Assembly: GCF_017875835.1 (NCBI RefSeq)
Contig: NZ_JAGING010000001.1
Location: 1,240,001 to 1,304,000, forward strand
DNA length: 64,000 nucleotides
From: Psychrobacter sp. PL19
GTDB taxonomy: Bacteria > Pseudomonadota > Gammaproteobacteria > Pseudomonadales > Moraxellaceae
Reading direction: 5' to 3'
Shown: one piece after another, positions 29,030 through 36,697 of the stretch
How positions within the stretch are numbered: the stretch's first letter is position 1
How the letters are laid out: each line of letters opens with the position of its first letter
Notes under the pieces: model-generated
What the model was told of the DNA's origin: nothing
What the model saw: the letters and a program-made list of their open reading frames with translations, nothing else
The model's database searches: none
Position numbers and translations under genes: made by a program

Positions 29030-30319
29030 ATGAAAACAAAACTAGAGTATCAGTCCGACATTACAGAGACTAACAAACTTATCAGTGAGAAATACTGGTT
29101 ACGGGAAAGTGATAAAAGAAATGGTTTTATATATACCTGTAAAGAAATAGGTCAAGATTTCGGCTTAAGACATCAAGATATACCTAGCATTGTCAAAGTG
29201 AATGCACTCCTAGTTGTAATCGACTGCCAATGTATAGAATGTGGCATAACTAAGATTTGTCATACTCGTTCACAGCTAACTCAATTGAAACCTGATAATT
29301 GGAGGTGTGACGAGTGTTGGGAAGCGCTTCAAAAAAGAAGGGAGAAAGAATATCTAGAATATTGTCTTGAGCAAGAGTGTTTAAAAAAAGAGCAAAAAAA
29401 ATCTATTTTTGGATATATTAATGACCACAGGAGCAAGCAGTTAGGCAGTGTTCCCACAGTAGCTCAGCTTAGTGAAGTTGATATGCTTTTACTGGCAGCG
29501 ACTGTAGAGAGTCTGGGAGCAGAGAACCTGAATGCGTTGATCTCTCTTCGTCATAACTTATCATTACCTTTATCACCATTTTTCTTATTAGATAATGAAA
29601 CCATCAAACACCTTTTCAATCTAAATCTGCTCATATTAGCTCCTGACGAGAATTATGATTTCGTTACTATCAACCAAAAACAAGAGTTAGATATTGATTA
29701 TAACCAAGCAGCTCTTTATTTTACTTACAGGCATGAAGACCTCACTAAAATAATGGTGAATGCTAAATCCAAAAAAAATATCAGTGCTTTAGTGGCTAAT
29801 AAGGAGTTTGAAAGTTGGTGTCATCAGATACAGCTAGGTGAGTGTTTAAGCTATTTGATTACTAGATCACAATTAAATAATCTAGCACCAACTATTGGCG
29901 AGAAAATGGTAAGTTTACTTAGCGCGTGCTTAGCTAAGTGCTCTGTGTCAGTTATGCACTATATAATTTGGAAAGCCGTTGAAAGTGCAGCTGCCTTCGT
30001 TCAAAAACCAAATATTACTAAAAAACATGCCTCAAATTCTATTTATGGCAACATAGAGCGGGTTTTTGGTAAAATAAATAATGGCAGTTGGCATCACAAT
30101 AATTCTTATCGCGATGCCAGTCATCCACAATCTGCCATTGCTAAAGTGTTCTTTGACTATGTATTCGAGATAGAGGATTGTGGTTTTAAATACACTCTAG
30201 ACGAGCTATTTAATCCCTATAGGCATCAGAAGGCTATTAAGCAAATGGGTTATTCAATCTTAGGGAGTGTGCAAAACAGTAATTATTCAGTTACGATTAA
30301 TAAGTTTAAGATTTTGTAG
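29030..30319 (+). CDS. unknown protein with N-terminal zinc-type cysteine cluster
   Basis: 429 residues from the ATG at 29030, chosen because AAAGGA lies 5 nt upstream; the ATG at 29024 overlaps that site. Near residues 65-95 it has C-Q-C-I-E-C...C-D-E-C, likely a zinc ribbon, then a charged helix (R-R-E-K-E-Y-L-E-Y). The remaining ~300 residues are mostly helical with no family I recognise. Divergent from the XRE gene, with an apparent -10 TATAAT at 28990-28995. Its setting in a defence-type island next to an OLD nuclease suggests an effector or accessory defence protein, but this is context only. Confidence 0.65.
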   Translation: MKTKLEYQSDITETNKLISEKYWLRESDKRNGFIYTCKEIGQDFGLRHQDIPSIVKVNALLVVIDCQCIECGITKICHTRSQLTQLKPDNWRCDECWEALQKRREKEYLEYCLEQECLKKEQKKSIFGYINDHRSKQLGSVPTVAQLSEVDMLLLAATVESLGAENLNALISLRHNLSLPLSPFFLLDNETIKHLFNLNLLILAPDENYDFVTINQKQELDIDYNQAALYFTYRHEDLTKIMVNAKSKKNISALVANKEFESWCHQIQLGECLSYLITRSQLNNLAPTIGEKMVSLLSACLAKCSVSVMHYIIWKAVESAAAFVQKPNITKKHASNSIYGNIERVFGKINNGSWHHNNSYRDASHPQSAIAKVFFDYVFEIEDCGFKYTLDELFNPYRHQKAIKQMGYSILGSVQNSNYSVTINKFKIL

Positions 30320-30455
30320 ATAACTTTATTTATACCACTCGTATATCTATAGAATTCTCACGTAGTAATCTATCTTAATCTTGCGATGGACTGTAATTAA
30401 ACTGATACTTTATAAAAAAAATATGATAAAAGTATTTCCTAATTTATTTAATATA

Positions 30456-31367
30456 TAGTCAGTTCAAAATAAAAGAGATACAACCCATATCATGAAACAG
30501 TTTAGGTAAATCATTCTCCATCCAGCCTTGGCGTAGAAACTTAGCCTGTGCCCACTTCTTTTCAATGGGATTTAGATCAGGACTGTACGGTGGTAGCCAT
30601 AGAATACGATGGCCATGCCTGTTGAGTAGTTTTTGAATACGTTTGTTCTTATGAAATCTAGCATTATCCATCACAATCACGCATTTCGTTTTAAGACTTG
30701 GAATAAGTGTGTATTTGCACCAGTCATAAAATATGTTGCTGTTAATGTTGTGCTCAAAGTAATCAAGCGCAAATAGCATCTTTTCATAGAGAGCACCAAT
30801 GACATTAGTACGCTTTTTACCTTGCCAGTTGTAACTATCAATACAAGGTTTCCCTATCGGTGCATAGCCGTAAGGGCGAATAGTTTCAGATTCGAAGCCA
30901 CTTTCATCCATATACACAATGGGATAGCCTTGCTGTATAAAGCTATCAAGCTTACTCTGATACGCCGCTCTTTTTATTGGACAGGCTTTTGGATGTTCTA
31001 AGGTCTTTTTTTTGACTGATACCTAGACGTTTTAAAGCAGTATGCATGCCTGTCTTACTACAGTTGAAGCGACGAGCTCGCTCATACAGATAGTCATCTG
31101 GATGTTGTTCAACGTCTTTTAAGAGTGCTTCATTCGGTATTTTAGTCGGTGATTTATCCCGAGTTTGTTTGATACTTGGGTTTTTCAGCCAGCGCTGTAA
31201 AGCGGTTTTGCTAATGTTATAGAAAGTACAAGCTTGTCGGATACTCATGTCTTTGTTTTTGACGCTTTTAATCACTTGCGCTCGAAAATCTGCTGAATAG
31301 GTCATGTGTTCTTCTACTATTTTACTTATTTTAAAACAATTGTATCTTATTTATAAAGAACCGACTA
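30456..31367 (-). mobile_element. IS630-family insertion sequence, left copy (912 bp)
   Basis: Bounded by related inverted ends TAGTCAGTTCAAAATAAAAG (left) and TAGTCGGTTCTTTATAAATA (complement at right), with TA dinucleotides outside both ends as expected of IS630/Tc1-like insertion. Carries a two-frame transposase. Same length as the inverted copy at 32546-33457; the stretches compared match except for one noticed substitution just before the transposase start. Confidence 0.85.
30459..31305 (-). CDS. IS630-family transposase, two frames
   Basis: The first frame (31305 down to 30952, 117 codons) is the N-terminal HTH part (S-I-R-Q-A-C-T-F-Y-N-I-S-K-T-A-L-Q-R-W). The second frame carries DDE motifs: M-D-E-S-G-F-E-S, V-I-V-M-D-N-A-R-F-H and P-Y-S-P-D-L-N-P-I-E-K. 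The joined sequence needs a +1 (or -2) shift near an A8 run, after which the expected family sequence K-T-L-E-H-P-K-A-C-P continues. Both copies in this window share the shift, so it is either programmed or was already present when the element duplicated. Confidence 0.8.
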
Positions 31368-31540
31368 TAGAGTGTCAGTCTAGTAATAATTTCAAACCTC
31401 TTTAGATCTATCTAAAATCAAAGAGCTATTGATGGATGTTTGTTGGTAATCTATCTTATAAAAAATACTTTCTTTAATCTTATAATCCAAATGTTTTTTA
31501 CCTATTCGTAATAGTTTTTTCTTACTTTTGACTTTAATTT

Positions 31541-32407
31541 TTACTGTTGATTGTTGTTGTAATTAATACGAGCACGTTCCTCTGTAATTATCTGCATTTG
31601 ATTAGTGAGCATTCCTAACTGACCTTCAGTTTTTGATAGCTCTTTGTTTAATTCGTCCCGGTCTACTGTACGTTCTACAAGCTCAGATCGTGTTACTTCA
31701 TGCTGTTGCTTACTCAGTATTAGTTCAGCCTTTAATCTATCAACCTCAAGCAACTGTGCGTTACTAGTGGCTTTATAGGATGCGATGATCTCTAGTGATT
31801 GTGTCAATTTTTTTTGAATATTATCAAACTGAGAACGTAGTTCAATAGCCTTTGCATTAGCAGTCTCCGTACGTTCTTGCTGAATAATGAGCGTATTCTG
31901 AGTACTATTAAGCTCTTGGTTAACGGCATCAACTTCTATTTTACTGCTTACTTTGAGTTCATTTAGCTTTAATCTAAGCCTCGCTGCATCTGCAGTGACT
32001 GTCTTGGCTTCATTACTCAAACTATCCAGCTCTACTAGTAATTCAATTTGATTTGCCTCTAACCTCCTAACAGCTTCTTTAGCCTCATTGTTCTCAGCTT
32101 GTGATTTTTCTTGTGCAGCAGCTAGCGCTTTATGCTCTGAAACTAGGCGCTCGTTAGCAATACTCACAGCTGATTGCCACATCTCTGCTCCTAATAATTT
32201 CAAACGATCATTTATATTGCTAGGTAAATCAACTTGCTGTAACTTTTGCTCTTGTTGCTTATCCTGTCGCCAAGATTTCATGGCTTCACTAATAGTAGTG
32301 AAAGAACCACCGCCTAAAGCTTTTCGAACTTCTGCCAAAGTGGGTTGAATATCTTGCTCTGCTAACATGTCCGCTATTTTATGAATTTTTTCTATAGTAA
32401 TAGCCAT
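31541..32407 (-). CDS. KfrA-like DNA-binding coiled-coil protein
   Basis: 288 residues. The N-terminal ~60 residues are a KfrA_N-type winged helix (K-I-H-K-I-A-D-M-L-A-E...P-T-L-A-E-V-R-K-A-L-G-G-G-S-F-T-T-I). Then comes a coiled coil of about 200 residues rich in Glu/Gln/Leu. KfrA proteins of plasmids bind their own promoter and assist segregation; chromosomal island relatives occur too. Its start is 19 bp from a large palindrome that is a natural operator. It lies between two inverted IS630 copies, so it may have been carried in on a plasmid or composite element. Confidence 0.8.
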   Translation of the reverse strand: MAITIEKIHKIADMLAEQDIQPTLAEVRKALGGGSFTTISEAMKSWRQDKQQEQKLQQVDLPSNINDRLKLLGAEMWQSAVSIANERLVSEHKALAAAQEKSQAENNEAKEAVRRLEANQIELLVELDSLSNEAKTVTADAARLRLKLNELKVSSKIEVDAVNQELNSTQNTLIIQQERTETANAKAIELRSQFDNIQKKLTQSLEIIASYKATSNAQLLEVDRLKAELILSKQQHEVTRSELVERTVDRDELNKELSKTEGQLGMLTNQMQIITEERARINYNNNQQ

Positions 32408-32426
32408 TATTTCGTAACCTTTAATC

Positions 32427-32468
32427 GTATTATGTATTATGTATTATGTTGTATCATACAACATAATA
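32427..32468. promoter_or_regulatory. candidate KfrA-like operator: three 7-bp repeats plus perfect palindrome
   Basis: GTATTAT occurs three times in tandem (32427-32447), running into a perfect palindrome TATTATGTTGTAT-C-ATACAACATAATA (32442-32468, 13-bp arms). It lies directly upstream of the KfrA-like start codon. KfrA of broad-host-range plasmids represses its own promoter through such a site, so autoregulation is likely. Confidence 0.75.
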
Positions 32469-32545
32469 CAACTTTATTTTGTATAAACATGCTCCAAATT
32501 AAATAATATCTACTAGAGCTTATAGTAGTTCTTAGTCTTTATATA

Positions 32546-33457
32546 TAGTCGGTTCTTTATAAATAAGATACAATTGTTTTAAAATAAGTAAAATGGTAGA
32601 AGAACACATGACCTATTCAGCAGATTTTCGAGCGCAAGTGATTAAAAGCGTCAAAAACAAAGACATGAGTATCCGACAAGCTTGTACTTTCTATAACATT
32701 AGCAAAACCGCTTTACAGCGCTGGCTGAAAAACCCAAGTATCAAACAAACTCGGGATAAATCACCGACTAAAATACCGAATGAAGCACTCTTAAAAGACG
32801 TTGAACAACATCCAGATGACTATCTGTATGAGCGAGCTCGTCGCTTCAACTGTAGTAAGACAGGCATGCATACTGCTTTAAAACGTCTAGGTATCAGTCA
32901 AAAAAAAGACCTTAGAACATCCAAAAGCCTGTCCAATAAAAAGAGCGGCGTATCAGAGTAAGCTTGATAGCTTTATACAGCAAGGCTATCCCATTGTGTA
33001 TATGGATGAAAGTGGCTTCGAATCTGAAACTATTCGCCCTTACGGCTATGCACCGATAGGGAAACCTTGTATTGATAGTTACAACTGGCAAGGTAAAAAG
33101 CGTACTAATGTCATTGGTGCTCTCTATGAAAAGATGCTATTTGCGCTTGATTACTTTGAGCACAACATTAACAGCAACATATTTTATGACTGGTGCAAAT
33201 ACACACTTATTCCAAGTCTTAAAACGAAATGCGTGATTGTGATGGATAATGCTAGATTTCATAAGAACAAACGTATTCAAAAACTACTCAACAGGCATGG
33301 CCATCGTATTCTATGGCTACCACCGTACAGTCCTGATCTAAATCCCATTGAAAAGAAGTGGGCACAGGCTAAGTTTCTACGCCAAGGCTGGATGGAGAAT
33401 GATTTACCTAAACTGTTTCATGATATGGGTTGTATCTCTTTTATTTTGAACTGACTA
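32546..33457 (+). mobile_element. IS630-family insertion sequence, right copy (912 bp)
   Basis: Inverted partner of the 30456-31367 copy: same length, same ends and same encoded proteins. TA lies outside both ends. Together the two copies enclose the KfrA-like gene in the arrangement of a composite transposon of about 3 kb. Near identity indicates recent duplication or gene conversion. Confidence 0.85.
32608..33454 (+). CDS. IS630-family transposase, two frames
   Basis: Same protein as the left copy. The first frame runs to 32961, with an optional ATG five codons upstream at 32593 that the left copy lacks because of one base change. The second frame runs to 33454 with D-D-E motifs M-D-E-S-G, M-D-N-A-R-F-H and N-P-I-E-K-K-W. 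The shift is near the A8 run at about 32899-32906. Confidence 0.8.
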
Positions 33458-33673
33458 TAGTTGGAGCTACTGGCTTTGAAGCTTTACATTAATTCTTAAT
33501 TTATCGAAAAAAACAGCATAAAAAATAGAATATTCTATATAAAGCTTAACAAAATAAATATTATAAACATATAATTCTTTTAATATTAAATAGTTACATG
33601 TATTTATTTATTATTTATAAGAACTACCGTTCTAACTTATACATGAATACAGAGTGTTGATAAAAGTTATGAG

Positions 33674-33698
33674 AGCCTTGCTTATGCAAGGCTTTTTA
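33674..33698 (+). terminator. intrinsic terminator in the gap
   Basis: Stem AGCCTTGC / GCAAGGCT with a TTAT loop, followed by TTTT and AG. No protein gene ends just upstream, so it may terminate a small RNA or IS readthrough. Confidence 0.65.
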
Positions 33699-33785
33699 GT
33701 GGGTATAAATAATAAAGCCACAAAATATCTTCTGAAAAATATTGAGATATAATAATGGAAGGTAACAGAATGACAGCATTGATGT

Positions 33786-33841
33786 AATCACTAAAAAACA
33801 AAAACCCAATCAACTGACTGAGTTTTTGTTTTTTAGTGATT
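33786..33841. terminator. 20-bp perfect inverted repeat, bidirectional terminator-like
   Basis: AATCACTAAAAAACAAAAAC and its exact complement (33822-33841) surround a 16-nt spacer. A-rich and T-rich arms give U tracts in either direction. It could be a bidirectional terminator or mark an element end. Confidence 0.55.
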
Positions 33842-34299
33842 GTTTATATATTTAAAGTCTTATATTTTTAGGAGTGTAAAATAATATGGCAGTAATTTTT
33901 AAATCCTTATTCATTGATAGGGTATAAATATTATGTTTTATAAGCATAAGTGTAACACCTTGTTTGATATAGCTAATATAGAATTTTTTACTGTTTTCAT
34001 AATTTTAATAGGTATAAGTGGCTTTAAGGATAACTGTTTATTAAAAATATGGTATACCGAAAATATATACAAAATAGAATAGAAAATTATGTAAGAAATT
34101 ATTTTTCCTTTTATTTGAACCAATAAAAATTAATTAACTATTGTTATAAATTATATTTTTGTTTATATTATATCCAGTTGATTGGTACTAATTGGTATAC
34201 TTCAAATAGTTTGAGAGGCAATAGCGTATATTCATTTAGAGTTTAATAAGCGATTAAAAACCAATCAAGATCATTTCCATTACGCAACCTAGGATTACT

Positions 34300-34623
34300 A
34301 TGAGTAAAAATAGCGCAATTGATTTAGACAACTTAAGTGTAGACGAGCTACGTGCTATTACTGAGAATGCTCAACAGCTGATTGCTAAAAAACAGCATCA
34401 GCGTTTGTATGATGCCTATATGCAATTCGAGAAAATTGCAGAAGACAGCAACAGTACGATTAACGAGATATTGGAAGCAGGGGAAAAACTGGAGAAAAAA
34501 CGCAGTATTAAATATCGTAATACAGAAAACAACGATAACACGTGGACTGGTCGCGGTCGTAAGCCGACCTGGTTAGTCGAAGCGTTAGCAGCAGGTCGCA
34601 GCCTTAAAGATTTTGCAATATAA
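34300..34623 (+). CDS. H-NS-family nucleoid protein
   Basis: 107 residues. The N-terminal helical oligomerisation part (L-S-V-D-E-L-R-A-I-T-E-N-A-Q-Q) is followed by the C-terminal DNA-binding motif: W-T-G-R-G-R-K-P-T-W-L near 80-90 and then L-A-A-G-R-S-L-K-D-F. This matches H-NS/MvaT-type proteins in Moraxellaceae, which bind AT-rich DNA and silence horizontally acquired genes. It lies just beyond the AT-rich island and is followed by its own terminator. Whether it belongs to the chromosome or the island is not clear. Confidence 0.85.
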   Translation: MSKNSAIDLDNLSVDELRAITENAQQLIAKKQHQRLYDAYMQFEKIAEDSNSTINEILEAGEKLEKKRSIKYRNTENNDNTWTGRGRKPTWLVEALAAGRSLKDFAI

Positions 34624-34777
34624 TTTCTGGCAGTATAGTAATATAATACTACTTTAGTTGAATAACTTAGATGCTCCTATTTATATAGTCATATACAAAG
34701 CATATTACTTACAAGGGCTGTCTACTGTAATAACAGTCATTAAGGTGTTCAATTAAAGGCAGAAGTACGCGCATAAC

Positions 34778-34813
34778 AGCTGGTATCTTGGTTAAAAGAT
34801 ACTGGCTTTTTTT
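34778..34813 (+). terminator. terminator after the H-NS-family gene
   Basis: Stem AGCTGGTATCTT / AAGATACTGGCT (two G-U pairs) with a 5-nt loop, followed by seven T. Confidence 0.8.
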
Positions 34814-34880
34814 CTGTCATTTTTAGGCTATTGTTTGCTATGATAATAACGCCTTTGTTTGCTATAAGAGTTGTTTAACC

Positions 34881-35696
34881 GTGCCCCAAGTGTCTGCTTC
34901 GTCTTATAAGCGTCCCCGTAAGCTGTGGTGGCTACTTGGGCTGGCTATATTTATGCTGTTTGCACTGGTTCAAATGCCAGCAGCATGGGTGATTGAAAAG
35001 TATGCGCCACAGTCTCCTTATGTGCAGCATGTGTCAGGCAACTTGTGGCAAGGTTCGGCTGTTTGGCAGCTGCCGATGTCGGCTACGCCGCTGACTGGCA
35101 CTGTTGAATGGTCGTGGCAGCCGTGGCAGTTGTTACTCGGGAAAGTAAGCGTATTTGTCGATATAAGTTCGGGAAAAACCAAGCTTAATGGTCAGGTCAA
35201 AATAGGGCATAGCTCGTGGCAAGTCAACGATATGAGCGGCAAAATTGCACCTGAGACTTTGGCTAGCGTGGTAGATTGGCAATTGCCCAATACACCCATT
35301 CAGCTCAATGCCGTGTCATTACAGCGTCAGACAAGATCTGATACAGAGTCAGACAAAAGCGCATCTGGATTTACCCAAGCGGATGGTCAATTAACTTGGG
35401 TGGGTGGAGAAGTGGGTTACCCTAGCGGTGGCAAAGTTTTTTATATCACCATGCCGGCGATGCGTGCGCAGTTAAGCCAAGAGCAAAAAGACGATAGGAA
35501 CTTGCTGCATATTAACCTATTGAATAATCAAGATAAGCGTTTAGGCGACCTATATATTGATGGCGATAGCATGTTGGATGTGAGTTTGACCCAGCGCCTC
35601 TTAGAAAATATGCCAGAATATAGCGGGCAAGCGCCGCAAGACACCCCAGTGGTCAGCGTACGCCAGCCGCTACTAACAAGTTTAGGGGCGCGTTAG
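34881..35696 (+). CDS. gspN: type II secretion system protein N
   Basis: 271 residues starting at GTG. One N-terminal membrane anchor (W-W-L-L-G-L-A-I-F-M-L-F-A-L-V, about 15-30), then a periplasmic beta-rich domain with V-S-G-N-L-W-Q-G-S-A near 50 and G-T-V-E-W-S-W-Q-P-W-Q near 73, typical of GspN. It helps assemble the outer-membrane part of the type II secretion system. First gene of gspN-gspC-gspD; its TAG abuts the gspC ATG. Confidence 0.85.
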   Translation: MPQVSASSYKRPRKLWWLLGLAIFMLFALVQMPAAWVIEKYAPQSPYVQHVSGNLWQGSAVWQLPMSATPLTGTVEWSWQPWQLLLGKVSVFVDISSGKTKLNGQVKIGHSSWQVNDMSGKIAPETLASVVDWQLPNTPIQLNAVSLQRQTRSDTESDKSASGFTQADGQLTWVGGEVGYPSGGKVFYITMPAMRAQLSQEQKDDRNLLHINLLNNQDKRLGDLYIDGDSMLDVSLTQRLLENMPEYSGQAPQDTPVVSVRQPLLTSLGAR

Positions 35697-36602
35697 ATGA
35701 TCAGTGTAACCACCCGCCTAAAGCCAGTAGTCAAGGTACTTAACCGCTCTTCAGGTTGGCTGTTGTTACTGGCTATCAGCTGGTTATGCTGGACGGCATC
35801 TAGGCTGCTATGGTTGTTGCTAGCGGTGCCTGGGTCGCCGGTATTACCACTGTTACCCCTACAAAACCCCACCACCTCTGCTGGGGATTATAATAGCTTG
35901 TTTGCTATCTTTTTTGATCCTGAACCTATCGCTGCAGCGGTAAGGCCACCGCCGAACGTTGGATTAAAAGGCGTACTATTAGCGGTGCCGGCAAGCCTAT
36001 CTTCGGCACTGTTGGATGTGAATGGTGAAGTACAAAACTACCGAATCGGCGATAGCTTAAAAGACAGTGGTTATACCCTGGTTTCAGTAGATTGGAATGC
36101 CATCATCATTGCCGATATCGCGGATAAACAAACCGTGATCAGAATGGCTGATCCGCTGCTGCTTGATCAAAGCGCTGAGGCCAAAGGCGCGTTAAGCAAT
36201 CAAGGCTTACCAGATAATAGCGCGCTACTTGCCGCTCCGCCGACCCTACAAGGTACGGCAGTTTTTGGCGATAACAATGTCGAGTCTGCTAATGAGATTG
36301 GCCTAAATTCTGCTATTGATGAAGCGGTAGCTGCCTTGCAGGGAAACTCAGACAGTTATTTAAGTCGTATGGGTGTTATGGCATCAGAAGAAGGTTATCA
36401 GGTCACTGCCGCGATGCCTGCGGGCCTACGTAAGCGCTTAGGACTTGAGCCCGGTGATCGAGTACTTACGGTAAATGGTCAAAGTGTTGGTGGTAATCCT
36501 GCACAAGATGCGGGTGTACTGCAACAAGCGCAAAAATCAGGCGAAGCTCAAATCGAAGTAAAACGCGGTGAACAAGTAATCACTATCCGCCAGCAATTTT
36601 AA
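35697..36602 (+). CDS. gspC: type II secretion system protein C
   Basis: 301 residues. The N-terminal transmembrane helix (about 18-45) is followed by a homology region (L-K-G-V-L-L-A-V-P-A...I-G-D-S-L-K-D-S-G-Y-T-L) that contacts the secretin. A C-terminal PDZ-like domain contains R-K-R-L-G-L-E-P-G-D-R-V-L-T-V-N-G. GspC links the inner-membrane platform to GspD. Start ATG immediately follows the gspN stop. Confidence 0.88.
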   Translation: MISVTTRLKPVVKVLNRSSGWLLLLAISWLCWTASRLLWLLLAVPGSPVLPLLPLQNPTTSAGDYNSLFAIFFDPEPIAAAVRPPPNVGLKGVLLAVPASLSSALLDVNGEVQNYRIGDSLKDSGYTLVSVDWNAIIIADIADKQTVIRMADPLLLDQSAEAKGALSNQGLPDNSALLAAPPTLQGTAVFGDNNVESANEIGLNSAIDEAVAALQGNSDSYLSRMGVMASEEGYQVTAAMPAGLRKRLGLEPGDRVLTVNGQSVGGNPAQDAGVLQQAQKSGEAQIEVKRGEQVITIRQQF

Positions 36603-36697
36603 GACCTTTGTTTAGATTATTGAAGCAGCATTCATTAACGCTATTTTTAGCAGTATTTAACCTTATACTGAGTGATATCACAGTAGGTAATTAGACC

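Larger units (their letters stand above)
33458..34299. other. 842-bp AT-rich gap holding hairpins; probable right part of the island
   Basis: Very AT-rich with no credible protein gene. It holds a terminator-like hairpin (33674-33698) and a long perfect inverted repeat (33786-33841). From 33850 to 34250 the sequence is low-complexity AT with no clear feature except the direct repeat ATTGGTACTAATTGGTAT just before the H-NS gene. The island-chromosome border probably lies here, but I could not find a convincing direct repeat matching the left side near 14050-14130. Confidence 0.5.

Noticed and set aside
33938-34123. Minus-strand ORF in the AT-rich gap
   Set aside because: Low-complexity AT-rich sequence with no ribosome-binding site or recognisable protein pattern.
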